Shown: positions 5,621 to 13,250, numbered from the stretch's first letter. The stretch is 22,686 bases of DNA from an uncultured Eubacteriales bacterium (GCA_900546215.1 URCD01000029.1:1-22686), one strand, 5' to 3'. The notes: generated by a model not told the origin, from the sequence alone. Translations and numbers: made by a program.

Positions 5621-6958
5621 TTATATTTCCTCCGTATTCATAATCTTTTCAATCAGGCTTTCAGCCGAATTCAGGGCTATTTTAATCTTGATGCCTAATT
5701 CCTTTTCTATATCTGAGACATATACATCGTCCAAAAGTATTGTCTCGCCATTTCTAAGCAGGCTGTCAGGGAGTATCAAATACTCTCCCAATTCCCTGCC
5801 TTTAAGCTGCTTAATTATATCCCCGCCGGTAAGAAGCCCTGACACGGTTATCATTTCTCCAAAAAAATCATTCTTTATGCAGTAAACATTTATTTTTGTT
5901 TTAGGGCATTTTTTCATTACTGCCTGCGCTATCTCACACATAAGTCCAAAAGCAGCAGAGCCCGTTGCCATGGAAACAATCCTGTTTTTTTGTGAATCCT
6001 TTATACTTGGCAAAATCTCGTAAAACTCTGACCTGAAAAGAGAAAGCATTCCTACCCCATTCTCAAACTGCTGAAAATCCTCATAGCATTCAGGTTTAGG
6101 AATTTCCCTTTCAGCCTTTAAGTAAAACTCGTCAGCAGCAAATACTATCCTTGTACCATATTTTTCAAGATTTTTTCTCTGCCATTCTTCTATTTGGTCA
6201 ATAACCTTTCCTGCATCGTCCTTTGAAAACGGCTCCTGCTTAAATAGCCCCTCTCTATATTTCGTAAGTCCGATTGGAACAACCGACATGCTCTGCGCGC
6301 TTGGGAACAGGCTTGTAATATCCTCTATAGTTCTGTCCAGTTCCTTTTTGTCATTGATCCCCTTACACAAAACAACCTGAAGATGAAGCTCTATCCCGGC
6401 GTCAGCCAGCTTTTTCATTCTTTCCATTATGTTTCCGGCCTTATTGTTATGAAGCATCATTTTTCTAAGCTCCGGATTGGTTGTGTGAACAGAAATATTT
6501 ATTGGGGACAAATGATAATATATAATTCTTTCTATGTCCTTTTCCTTCATATTTGTAAGAGTGACATAATTTCCCTGTAAAAATGAAAGCCTCGTATCAT
6601 CATCCTTAAAGTACAGCGTTTCTCTCATTCCCTTTGGGAGCTGGTCTATGAAGCAAAAAATACATTTATTGCTGCAGCTTCTGGCATTATCCATAAGTCC
6701 GCTTTCAAAAACTATTCCTATGTCCTCATCAAAGTCCTTCTCAACCTCGGCAACATATTCTTCTCCGTCTCCGTCCCTTAAAACAATTTCAAGAAATTCG
6801 TCATTTATCATGTATCTGTAATCAAATACATCCAGTATTTCCTTATCGTTTATGGAAACGAGCACATCTCCGGGCTCAATTCCTATCTCATCGGCAATGC
6901 TTCCCGGTTCAACACTAATTATAACATTTTCTTTTTTATTTACGTTTAAGTTTTCCAA
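5621..6958 (-). CDS. PDZ / radical SAM / DUF512 protein of unknown function
   Basis: A 445-aa protein of the family annotated as DUF512 (a putative FeS oxidoreductase family). The N-terminus is a PDZ-like domain (about 12-75: EPGSIADEIGIEPGDVLVSIND). A radical-SAM cluster motif CxxxCxxC follows at C95, C99, C102 (CSNKCIFC), then FIDQLPKGMRETLYFKDDD, which is strongly typical of this family. The C-terminal half is DUF512, with the conserved sequences VVPIGLTKYREG, ADEFY, ENGVGM and TGSAAFG. The cluster is expected to cleave S-adenosylmethionine; the substrate is unknown. The start is TTG at 6958, with GAGGT 8 nt upstream overlapping the pgeF stop codon. It is one codon-length away from der, which hints at a role in ribosome or RNA maturation, but that is only an inference. 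Confidence 0.9.
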   Translation of the reverse strand: MENLNVNKKENVIISVEPGSIADEIGIEPGDVLVSINDKEILDVFDYRYMINDEFLEIVLRDGDGEEYVAEVEKDFDEDIGIVFESGLMDNARSCSNKCIFCFIDQLPKGMRETLYFKDDDTRLSFLQGNYVTLTNMKEKDIERIIYYHLSPINISVHTTNPELRKMMLHNNKAGNIMERMKKLADAGIELHLQVVLCKGINDKKELDRTIEDITSLFPSAQSMSVVPIGLTKYREGLFKQEPFSKDDAGKVIDQIEEWQRKNLEKYGTRIVFAADEFYLKAEREIPKPECYEDFQQFENGVGMLSLFRSEFYEILPSIKDSQKNRIVSMATGSAAFGLMCEIAQAVMKKCPKTKINVYCIKNDFFGEMITVSGLLTGGDIIKQLKGRELGEYLILPDSLLRNGETILLDDVYVSDIEKELGIKIKIALNSAESLIEKIMNTEEI

Positions 6959-6968
6959 AAATATTACC

Positions 6969-7781
6969 TCATTTCAGGAAGAGAAACGCTCCCATTGTTC
7001 CGCGTTTTTCACCCATTACTCGGTGAGAATAGAATGTATCGGGATTGCACTGTGTACAAATGCCTCCTACTTCTATATTTTCTTCCTTTACGCCGCTTTT
7101 TATCAGAAGTTCCTTGTTTATTCCCCAAAGGTCAATTTTATACTTCCCCTGGTTATTTTCATCTTTTATTATATATTTATCCGCAAAATCAAAATTTTGC
7201 TCAAATATATCAACTACAGGGCGGTCAACCTGAAAGCAGCACGGTCCAATCGACGGCCCTACAGCGGCCTTTACGTATTCTGCCTCAGTGCCAAATTCAG
7301 TTTTCATTTTGTCCAACATTTTTTCAGCCATTTTATCGGCTGTACCTCTCCAGCCGGCATGTGCCATTCCAATCGTTTTATTTTTTAAGTCTACAAAATA
7401 AAGCGGTACACAGTCTGCATGAAATGTTACAAGCACAACTGACTGTCTATTAGTCACTATGCCATCGGCCTCTTTTCTCTCAATGCCATCCTTAAATCCC
7501 ATTCCTGCTGTGCTCTCGTCCGCTATTATTATATCTGTGGAATGTATCTGTCTAAGAGTAACGCACTGCTCCTTTTTCACTCCAAGCGCCGAACATATAA
7601 TATCAAAATTTTTATCAACATTCTCTTTTTTGTCCCCTCTTGAAAAGCCCAGATTCAACGAAGAAAGATAATCCTCGCTTACCCCTCCAAGTCTGGATGT
7701 AAAACAATGTCCGATAAAATCTATATTTACAAAGCTTTCAAATGTATAATATTCAAGAGCTCCTTTTTTATTTAGTATCAT
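6969..7781 (-). CDS. pgeF: PgeF/YfiH laccase-domain protein (purine nucleoside phosphorylase / peptidoglycan editing factor)
   Basis: A 270-aa single-domain protein of the YfiH (multi-copper polyphenol oxidase, COG1496) family. The zinc-binding residues are in view: RQIHSTD, FHADCVPL and MAHAGWRGT, plus GPSIGPCCFQV and the C-terminal CTQCNPDTFYSHR. Characterised relatives act on purine nucleosides (adenosine/inosine phosphorolysis and deamination), and in Escherichia coli the protein prevents wrong amino acids entering peptidoglycan precursors. Which activity matters here is unknown. The ATG shares one base with the yraN stop codon (TTAATG), and GGAG lies about 8 nt upstream, so it is translated right after yraN. 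Confidence 0.9.
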   Translation of the reverse strand: MILNKKGALEYYTFESFVNIDFIGHCFTSRLGGVSEDYLSSLNLGFSRGDKKENVDKNFDIICSALGVKKEQCVTLRQIHSTDIIIADESTAGMGFKDGIERKEADGIVTNRQSVVLVTFHADCVPLYFVDLKNKTIGMAHAGWRGTADKMAEKMLDKMKTEFGTEAEYVKAAVGPSIGPCCFQVDRPVVDIFEQNFDFADKYIIKDENNQGKYKIDLWGINKELLIKSGVKEENIEVGGICTQCNPDTFYSHRVMGEKRGTMGAFLFLK

Positions 7782-8149
7782 TAATCACTTCTCCATTCAA
7801 ATGCGTTTTCAATATAGCGTATATAATATTTTCCGCCTGCCTCAACAATCTCAGCCACATCAAATCTGGCATCAGTTCCGCCCTTTTCCTGCATATAAAG
7901 CGCGGCTGTACTCATTATCCTTTTTTGCTTGGTCAGTGTAACGGCCTCAGACGGATAGCCGCAATTGGTTCCAGTTCTGAACTTGACCTCAATAAATATA
8001 AAAGTCTTTCCGTCCTTTGCTATTATATCAATTTCACCAGTTTTTCTGCTGTAATTTCTGGCTAAAACACAATATCCCTTATATTTCTGTATCCAGCGTG
8101 CAGTCATTAATTCAGCCCTGCCGCCTTTTTCTCTATTATTCTCTTTCAT
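7781..8149 (-). CDS. yraN: YraN family (UPF0102) nuclease-like protein
   Basis: A 122-aa protein of the UPF0102 family, which has a restriction-endonuclease-like fold. The conserved core is GRAELMTARWIQKYKGYCVLARNYSRKTGEIDIIAKDGKTFIFIEVKFRTG, in which the E of RAE, the GEIDI aspartate and the EVK pair form the PD-(D/E)XK-type site. The molecular role is not established in most bacteria. It regularly sits beside rnhB, as here, which suggests nucleic-acid processing. The ATG begins 1 bp after the rnhB stop (TAG), with no clear Shine-Dalgarno of its own, so translation probably depends on ribosomes finishing rnhB. Confidence 0.9.
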   Translation of the reverse strand: MKENNREKGGRAELMTARWIQKYKGYCVLARNYSRKTGEIDIIAKDGKTFIFIEVKFRTGTNCGYPSEAVTLTKQKRIMSTAALYMQEKGGTDARFDVAEIVEAGGKYYIRYIENAFEWRSD

Positions 8150-8150
8150 A

Positions 8151-8915
8151 CTAAATAAAATTTTTTATAAAGCTTCTTCTGTGTATAGGGCATGGACCTA
8201 ATTCCTTCAGAGCAGCTATATGGTCAGCGGACCCATATCCCTTATTGTGTTCAAATCCATATCCGGGAAAAGCCTTTTCGTACTCGCACATCATAGCGTC
8301 CCTTTCCACCTTTGCTACAATGCTTGCCGCCCCGATTGAAACGCTTCTGGCGTCACCATGTATTATTCCCCTCTGAGCAACGGATATTTCAGGAATTGTC
8401 ACAGCGTCAGCCAGTATATAATCAGGTTTCACGTTTAGTCCCTCTATGGCATTTCTCATAGCCTTATAGGTCGCCTGTAATATATTAATTTCATCTATCT
8501 CCTGCGGTGAAACAGCCCCAAGCGAATACGCCAGAGCTTTTTCTTTTATTATACAGGACAGCTCTTCCCTTTTAGCGGCGCTTAGCTTTTTGGAATCATT
8601 TATTCCAAGTATGCGGCAGTCTTCAGGCAAAATAACAATGGCTGTGACAACTGGCCCTGCTAAAGGACCTCGGCCAACCTCGTCTATGCCGCCTATAAGC
8701 CTATACCCGTTTTTTCTGAGTTCTTTTTCAAATGTTGAAATTTTATCCAGCCTTTCAAGCTCTGACAGGTAAGCATTATATTTCTTTTCATACTGCGCAA
8801 TAAGCTTGATTACTCCGGCCCTTTCGTCGTCTTTAAACATATTTATTTTTTCCGGCAGTTCAGTATATGCCGAATTTAAGAGTATTTCTTTTATTTCATT
8901 TATTTTCAGCGTCAA
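8151..8915 (-). CDS. rnhB: Ribonuclease HII
   Basis: Cuts the RNA strand of RNA/DNA hybrids and removes single ribonucleotides from DNA. In a 254-aa reading from the TTG, the first catalytic pair is D78-E79 in GGIDEVGRGPLAGPV. INDSKKLSAAKRE, DYILADAVTIP (third acid) and SIGAASIVAKVERDAMM (fourth acid) follow in the usual order. The N-terminal 70 residues are the extra helical extension common in Firmicute RNase HII. TTG at 8915 is chosen over GTG at 8924, because the latter is part of the Shine-Dalgarno GAGGTGG; the TTG then lies 5 nt after it. It is the first gene of a seven-gene operon with a strong promoter immediately upstream. Confidence 0.95.
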   Translation of the reverse strand: MTLKINEIKEILLNSAYTELPEKINMFKDDERAGVIKLIAQYEKKYNAYLSELERLDKISTFEKELRKNGYRLIGGIDEVGRGPLAGPVVTAIVILPEDCRILGINDSKKLSAAKREELSCIIKEKALAYSLGAVSPQEIDEINILQATYKAMRNAIEGLNVKPDYILADAVTIPEISVAQRGIIHGDARSVSIGAASIVAKVERDAMMCEYEKAFPGYGFEHNKGYGSADHIAALKELGPCPIHRRSFIKNFI

Positions 8916-8935
8916 ATAAACCACCTCAACTTAGT

Positions 8936-8964
8936 ATTATACACAATGTAATACTATATGGCAA
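8936..8964 (-). promoter_or_regulatory. Promoter of the rnhB-to-gpsA operon
   Basis: On the minus strand TTGCCA (plus 8959-8964), a 17-bp spacer, then a perfect TATAAT (plus 8936-8941): five and six matches of six to the sigma-A consensus. The predicted start of transcription is only about 14 nt before the rnhB TTG. No other good promoter was noticed at the gene junctions downstream, so this may drive all seven genes. Confidence 0.75.
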
Positions 8965-8977
8965 ATAAAAGCAACAT

Positions 8978-9011
8978 AAAAAGGGGCATATGGAAATTAT
9001 CCATTTACCCC
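8978..9011 (-). terminator. Terminator of the D,D-carboxypeptidase gene
   Basis: On the minus strand GGGGTAAATGGA, a five-base loop, and TCCATATGCCCC form a 12-position stem with two mismatches, followed by TTTTT (plus A-run 8978-8982). The stop codon of the gene (plus 9005-9007) lies in the upstream arm. Confidence 0.7.
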
Positions 9012-9898
9012 TGCTGAATTTCATCATTTGAAACTGTTAGCCTCATCACAAGCCTGTTTTGCATTATATTTCTGGTTTTTGAAATTCCCTTTGAAACAGT
9101 CAAGATAGAACCTTTACTTTTTCTAGATGTTACAATGTATCCTCCGCTGTTTGTATTAGAAACGGAAGTGTTTGAGTCATATTCACCCTTGGGCGTTTTC
9201 GTAAAGTACATTGTCCATATATTATCCCCGTCATCCCATACCAATGAACCGTTTCTCTTCATGTATGCGATAAATTCCTCAAGGCACCAGTTGTTTTCAT
9301 ATAATATATCAGAATAAGGCTGTCCCAGATATCTTATATGCCAAGGCTCGTATCCTATGCCTGTATATTGCTCCTTATCCTTTGTATAGCGTACAACAAA
9401 GCCATATTCGTGGCAGTTTTCCTTAAGCCACAAGCCCGCCTCTGTATCTATGAAATTCTCCTCCAAAGATCCGTCATTTGAGAGATCGACTGCAAGGGCA
9501 GTCTGATGCTCACTGGCACCGGGAAGCGCTATGTACCGGCTCGTCCCCTGAATTGCATCGGCAATATCAACACCGCTTTTAACAGCACTGTCAACGTCGG
9601 CATTATATACCTCATCCTGTCTCTCATAGGAACGGTATGTGCTGACAACCATGGGGGCTTTTCCAAGCTCCTTTTCCATATCCGAAAGCATTCTGGCAAG
9701 CGACGCAGCAGCCTCTTCATTCAGTTCAAAATTCGTTTCTTTATATTTAACCGTCTTTGGCTTATAGTCACTTTCTATTCTGTGGCTTGAATTTACAAGC
9801 ATTAACACGCCTGTGTCAGTAAAAGTTTCAGCGAAAACCGATGTAGCCATAAATACAGCCATAATAAGGGCCAGTGCCATAGTTCCCGCTTTCGACAT
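9005..9898 (-). CDS. Secreted D-alanyl-D-alanine carboxypeptidase, VanY/M15B family
   Basis: A zinc peptidase that trims the terminal D-Ala from peptidoglycan stem peptides outside the membrane. It has 297 aa. A signal peptide (MSKAGTMALALIMAVFMATSVFA, cleavage expected near 23) precedes the catalytic domain. The family motifs are STYRSYERQ, then GASEHQTALAVDLS (zinc histidine and aspartate of the SxHxxGxAxD block; the usual Gly is Thr here), and GYEPWHIRYLG (catalytic Glu and the last zinc His). About 80 residues after the domain, rich in Ser/Asn/Gly, have no recognised fold. AAGGAAGG lies 9 nt before the ATG. It has its own promoter and terminator, so it is a separate unit. It is not part of a vancomycin-resistance cluster: no van ligase or sensor genes are nearby. 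Confidence 0.88.
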   Translation of the reverse strand: MSKAGTMALALIMAVFMATSVFAETFTDTGVLMLVNSSHRIESDYKPKTVKYKETNFELNEEAAASLARMLSDMEKELGKAPMVVSTYRSYERQDEVYNADVDSAVKSGVDIADAIQGTSRYIALPGASEHQTALAVDLSNDGSLEENFIDTEAGLWLKENCHEYGFVVRYTKDKEQYTGIGYEPWHIRYLGQPYSDILYENNWCLEEFIAYMKRNGSLVWDDGDNIWTMYFTKTPKGEYDSNTSVSNTNSGGYIVTSRKSKGSILTVSKGISKTRNIMQNRLVMRLTVSNDEIQQG

Positions 9899-9932
9899 AC
9901 AGCGACACCTTCCTTTCTTTTTCGATTAATAT

Positions 9933-9961
9933 ATTATAGAATGTTTTTGGCTGTTTAGCAA
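9933..9961 (-). promoter_or_regulatory. Promoter of the D,D-carboxypeptidase gene
   Basis: On the minus strand TTGCTA (plus 9956-9961), a 17-bp spacer and TATAAT (plus 9933-9938), about 35 bp before the start codon. It matches a vegetative sigma-A promoter rather than a sporulation-sigma promoter. Confidence 0.65.
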
Positions 9962-10008
9962 CAGGTCAAGAAGCTGATTAAGAAGTTTTTAAAATGTATT
10001 TTTTACCT

Positions 10009-10041
10009 AAAAAGCGCCGCATTGAAAATTCAATGCGGCGC
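10009..10041 (-). terminator. Terminator of the ireB-ylbF operon
   Basis: Perfect GC-rich inverted repeat GCGCCGCATTGA / TCAATGCGGCGC (10014-10041), followed on the minus strand by TTTTT (plus A-run 10009-10013). It lies a few bases past the ylbF stop codon and is the strongest terminator in the window. Confidence 0.9.
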
Positions 10042-10046
10042 AGCCA

Positions 10047-10370
10047 TTACATATCAAATTTTATATCGGCTTCAAGACCTGAGCCTATTTCATCATAAAT
10101 TCCTGTTACAAGATTTAAAAATCTCTTTTCACACAGCATATAATTTCTCGTCTTGGAATTAAGCATCAGCTTTCTATAAAGCTCTCTGGCCCTGCGGTCA
10201 TCCTCCGAAGAGTAAGTATTAATGAGCTTTATTTTCAGGCCTTTATACGAATTTATCTTCTCAAGCTCATCATTAGTAATTGTTGATTTTGCCTGAGTAT
10301 ATTCTCTGTAAACACTTGTATCAGCAAGCGCAGAAACAAGCTCGTCTACCCTGTTCCTTAGTTTGTCCAA
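10047..10370 (-). CDS. YlbF family protein (Com_YlbF, DUF964)
   Basis: A 107-aa all-helical protein resembling YlbF/YmcA. It has the long helical hairpin VDELVSALADTSVYREYTQAKSTITNDELEKINSYK, then RARELYRKLMLNSKTRNYMLCEKRFLNLVTGIYDEI, the usual place of the second pair of helices. In Bacillus, YlbF, YmcA and YaaT form the Y-complex, which assists RNase Y in mRNA processing and influences Spo0A activation, competence and biofilm formation. Its location directly after an RNase J gene, 13 bp away, agrees with an mRNA-decay role. The start is TTG at 10370, with GGGGAG 7 nt upstream. It is the last gene of the operon. The identity rests on overall resemblance, so subfamily assignment is uncertain. 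Confidence 0.75.
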   Translation of the reverse strand: MDKLRNRVDELVSALADTSVYREYTQAKSTITNDELEKINSYKGLKIKLINTYSSEDDRRARELYRKLMLNSKTRNYMLCEKRFLNLVTGIYDEIGSGLEADIKFDM

Positions 10371-10383
10371 ATTTCTTCTCCCC

Positions 10384-12054
10384 TTATATTTCCATTATTA
10401 TAGGCAATATCATAGGGCTTCTCTTTGTCTTTTGCCATAAGAAATTTTTAAGGGTGTCCTTAATTGTATTCTTTATATTCGACCAACCGGAAATATGCTT
10501 TATCTCACATTTTTCCAAGGCCTCGTTTATTACTTTTTTAGCCTCATCCATAAGGTCTTCAGACTCTCTCACGTATACAAAGCCTCTGGAAATAATATCA
10601 GGTCCGGCAATAATAGAACCTGAGGCAGAATCAATTGTAACAACAACAACCATGAGTCCGTTTTCGGAGAGATTTTTTCTGTCCCTTAAAACAATATTGC
10701 CTACGTCTCCAACGCCTAAGCCATCAACCAGAACCTGTCCGGCAGGTACTGTACCATTTATTTTAGCGTCCCTTTTAGATAATTCAAGAACGTCTCCTAT
10801 ATTCATAACAAATATATTTTCCTTTGGAATTCCAAGAGAAAGAGCTATATCTTTGTGGCTTAAAAGATGAACATACTCGCCATGTACCGGCATAAAGTAT
10901 TTAGGCTTTATAAGAGAAAGCATAAGCTTAAGCTCTTCCTGTCTGGCATGTCCTGAAACATGTATGTCCGCTATCCCTTCATATACAACGTCCGCACCCT
11001 TTTTTGTAAGGTCGTTTATAACATTAGAAATGTTTTTTTCATTTCCGGGAATGGAGGACGCACTGATTATAATTTTATCGCCGGGTCTTATTGAAACCTG
11101 CTTATGCTCGTTCGAGGCAATTCTTGAAAGAGCCGACATTGTTTCGCCCTGGCTGCCTGTCGTTATTATGACAAGCTTGTCATCAGTATAATTTTTAATT
11201 TCGCTTATATCTATGAGCGTATTATCCGGCATATTAAGATACTCAAGCTCTATGGACGTCTTTACCGCATTAACCATGCTTCGCCCTATAATAGCAACCT
11301 TTCTGCCGAATTTATATGCAGAGTTTACAATCTGCTGAATACGATGGATATTCGACGAGAATGTCGCCACCATTATTCTGTTTTTAGGCGTTTCGCTGAA
11401 TATGTTGTCAAACACCCCGCCTACCGAGCTTTCCGACATGGTAAAGCCCTTTCTTTCGGCATTGGTACTGTCGCTTAAAAGAAGAAGAACCCCTTCCTTT
11501 CCAAGCTCAGCAAACCTATGGATATCCATAACGTCGCCGTCAATAGGTGTATAGTCCACTTTAAAGTCTCCGGTATGCACAATAACTCCAACCGGTGTGC
11601 TTATTGCCAACGCAACCGCATCGGCAATAGAGTGGTTTGTATGAATAAATTCCACCTGAAACTGTCCCAGTTTTACCTTTTCCCCCGGTACTACAGTGTG
11701 AAGTGTAACAAGCTTATTAAGCCCGTGCTCTTTAAGCTTATTTTCAAGCAGGCCCAGTGTAAGAAGCGTACCAAAAACAGGCACGTTTAACTCCTTAAGA
11801 ATATATGGCAGGGCGCCGATATGGTCCTCATGTCCGTGGGAAAGAACTATGCCTCTGATTTTATCCATATTTTTCATCAGATAAGTAATATCTGGTATGA
11901 CAAGGTCTATTCCCAGCATATCGTCCTCAGGGAATGCAAGACCGCAGTCAACGATTATTATATCATTGTCATATTCGAAAACCGTCATATTTTTGCCGAT
12001 TTCCTGTAATCCGCCCAAAGAAATAACTTTTAACTTTGGTTTTTTTGAAGCCAA
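10384..12054 (-). CDS. rnj: Ribonuclease J (metallo-beta-lactamase/beta-CASP)
   Basis: A 5'-3' exonuclease and endonuclease of mRNA and rRNA. It has 556 aa, the family's usual length. The N-terminal metallo-beta-lactamase core carries H73-G-H75-E-D77-H78 (SHGHEDHIGAL) and HTGDFKVD, with LLLSDSTNAERKGFTMSE in between. The beta-CASP domain (about 210-350) includes ATFSSNIHRIQQI, GRSM and TTGSQGE. Then HVSGHARQEELKLML and MPVHGEY supply the last metal ligands, and the C-terminal small domain runs to the end. The start is TTG at 12054, fixed by AGGAGG 7 nt upstream. Only one RNase J gene is in the window, so whether it corresponds to J1 or J2 is not decidable. Confidence 0.94.
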   Translation of the reverse strand: MASKKPKLKVISLGGLQEIGKNMTVFEYDNDIIIVDCGLAFPEDDMLGIDLVIPDITYLMKNMDKIRGIVLSHGHEDHIGALPYILKELNVPVFGTLLTLGLLENKLKEHGLNKLVTLHTVVPGEKVKLGQFQVEFIHTNHSIADAVALAISTPVGVIVHTGDFKVDYTPIDGDVMDIHRFAELGKEGVLLLLSDSTNAERKGFTMSESSVGGVFDNIFSETPKNRIMVATFSSNIHRIQQIVNSAYKFGRKVAIIGRSMVNAVKTSIELEYLNMPDNTLIDISEIKNYTDDKLVIITTGSQGETMSALSRIASNEHKQVSIRPGDKIIISASSIPGNEKNISNVINDLTKKGADVVYEGIADIHVSGHARQEELKLMLSLIKPKYFMPVHGEYVHLLSHKDIALSLGIPKENIFVMNIGDVLELSKRDAKINGTVPAGQVLVDGLGVGDVGNIVLRDRKNLSENGLMVVVVTIDSASGSIIAGPDIISRGFVYVRESEDLMDEAKKVINEALEKCEIKHISGWSNIKNTIKDTLKNFLWQKTKRSPMILPIIMEI

Positions 12055-12112
12055 AAAAACACCTCCTGTTTTTTATTTTAACACATGCAAATGTTTATGC
12101 TGTGTATATGTA

Positions 12113-12415
12113 TTAATATTCAACATCATAGTCGTCGCTCTCAAAAAGGCCTGCGGCAGCCTCAAATTCATCGTCGTCCTCAATAACTGAATAAGTAATA
12201 TCCTCTTCTGACTCATTTACAACCTTGAGTATAGCGGCCTCGGCTTCATCATCGTCTATATCCTTGCTCTCTACAACAAGAATATATTCCGCTCCGTTAT
12301 GCTCTTTTCGGTCCACTACGACAAACTCTATTTCTTCTCCTGTTTCATCGTCAACCATAGTGATAACTTCCATTTCCTCATCAAGGTCTTCAATGTTGTC
12401 AAATTCTTCCGACAT
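12113..12415 (-). CDS. DUF1292 protein (YrzB-like)
   Basis: A 100-aa, very acidic protein: EEFDNIEDLDEEMEVITMVDDETGEEIEFVVVDRKEHNGAEYILVVE, then a tail rich in Asp/Glu. This is the DUF1292 domain. Function is unknown in the family, but it is almost always found just after ruvX and ireB in Firmicutes, as here. The ATG at 12415 is chosen because AAAGGAGA lies about 8 nt before it. The in-frame ATG at 12436, which overlaps the ruvX stop in ATGA, has no Shine-Dalgarno. Confidence 0.88.
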   Translation of the reverse strand: MSEEFDNIEDLDEEMEVITMVDDETGEEIEFVVVDRKEHNGAEYILVVESKDIDDDEAEAAILKVVNESEEDITYSVIEDDDEFEAAAGLFESDDYDVEY

Positions 12416-12432
12416 TTTAGTCTCTCCTTTTC

Positions 12433-12855
12433 TCATTTTAAACTGTCCAAATATCCCTGCAGTATAAATACCGCCGCCATTTTATCTATTACACTTTTGC
12501 GTTTATCATGGCTCAGCCCCGCCGCCATCATACTGTTATTGGCCGCAACTGTGGAAAATCTCTCGTCCCATAATACTACTGGAATCTTTGGAAATCTTCT
12601 TTCTATATATTCCTTATACGCCTTTGTTTTTTCACAGCGCACGCCCTCGGAATTGTCTAAGTTCTTAGGATAGCCCAATACTATTGTATCAACCTTGTAC
12701 TGGTCAATAATTTCAGCAAGCCTTCCCAGACTCTGTTTATGCTCCGAAGGATTATTTCTTTTTATAATTTCAAGCCCCTGCGCAGTCCAGCCAAATTCAT
12801 CGCTTACAGCAATGCCGACAGTCTTATCGCCAAGGTCAAGTCCCAAAATCCGCAC
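12433..12855 (-). CDS. ruvX: RuvX/YqgF pre-16S rRNA nuclease
   Basis: An RNase H-fold nuclease that finishes the 5' end of 16S rRNA in E. coli. It has 140 aa. The N-terminal MRILGLDLGDKTVGIAVSD holds the first catalytic Asp. IVLGYPKNLDNSEG and VVLWDERFSTVAANN carry the next conserved residues, and the last acid is in the DKMAAVFILQGYL segment. The start is taken as GTG at 12855, giving the standard MRILGLDLG N-terminus, with AAGGA 9 nt upstream. The in-frame TTG at 12873 lies before that Shine-Dalgarno. It lies in the conserved order ireB-ruvX-DUF1292. Confidence 0.92.
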   Translation of the reverse strand: MRILGLDLGDKTVGIAVSDEFGWTAQGLEIIKRNNPSEHKQSLGRLAEIIDQYKVDTIVLGYPKNLDNSEGVRCEKTKAYKEYIERRFPKIPVVLWDERFSTVAANNSMMAAGLSHDKRKSVIDKMAAVFILQGYLDSLK

Positions 12856-12879
12856 AGAATTCTTTCCTTTCAATCGCTT

Positions 12880-13149
12880 TTAAGCTTTTCTTCTCAGGTA
12901 ATCCTTAACAATTTCCTCAAGAAGCTCGTCCCTCTCCAGTTTACGTATTATGCTTCTCGCGTTTTTATGGCTTGTAATATACGTAGGGTCTCCTGAAAGT
13001 ATGTAGCCTACAAGCTGGTTTACCGGGTTATATCCTTTTTCCTCAAGTGCGGCCGTTACAGCAAGTATAATTTTTTCGGCCTCGCTTGTATATTCCTTTT
13101 CAACGGCTCCGAATCTCATAGTTTCGTTCATTGAATTTTTCTTTTCCAT
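12880..13149 (-). CDS. ireB: IreB family regulatory phosphoprotein
   Basis: An 89-aa cytosolic protein of the UPF0297/DUF965 family. The body EKIILAVTAALEEKGYNPVNQLVGYILSGDPTYITSHKNARSIIRKLERDELLEEIVKDYL is strongly conserved in Firmicutes. In Enterococcus faecalis, IreB is phosphorylated on N-terminal threonines by the PASTA kinase IreK and dampens cephalosporin resistance. The ETMRF motif here keeps a threonine at that place. The ATG at 13149 is chosen because GGGAG lies 7 nt upstream; the in-frame TTG at 13167 has no site. It is the first gene of the operon with ruvX, DUF1292, rnj and ylbF. The kinase gene is not in the window. Confidence 0.93.
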   Translation of the reverse strand: MEKKNSMNETMRFGAVEKEYTSEAEKIILAVTAALEEKGYNPVNQLVGYILSGDPTYITSHKNARSIIRKLERDELLEEIVKDYLRRKA

Positions 13150-13198
13150 ACTATCACTCCCATGCAAAGAAATTACTCACCTTCATTAGTAATACTTT

Positions 13199-13227
13199 AT
13201 TTTATAATAAATTTCCAAGATTTGCAA
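13199..13227 (-). promoter_or_regulatory. Promoter of the ireB operon
   Basis: On the minus strand TTGCAA (plus 13222-13227), a 17-bp spacer, then TAAAAT (plus 13199-13204). It begins only about 24 bp past the mtaB stop codon, and no terminator is visible between them, so some read-through from mtaB is likely. Confidence 0.6.
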
Positions 13228-13250
13228 TGCAATTATGAAAGTCTTAAGTT

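Noticed and set aside
6852..7388. A 178-codon plus-strand frame opposite pgeF and the DUF512 gene
   Set aside because: The opposite strand codes for conserved proteins through the whole span, and no start signal is present.
9005..9898. A vancomycin-resistance VanY gene
   Set aside because: The protein is of the same M15B family, but no vanS/R, ligase or vanX-type genes lie nearby. A housekeeping or stress carboxypeptidase is the simpler reading.
10280..10870. A 196-codon plus-strand open frame opposite the 3' end of rnj and ylbF
   Set aside because: It overlaps two recognisable genes on the other strand, and its translation shows no family features.
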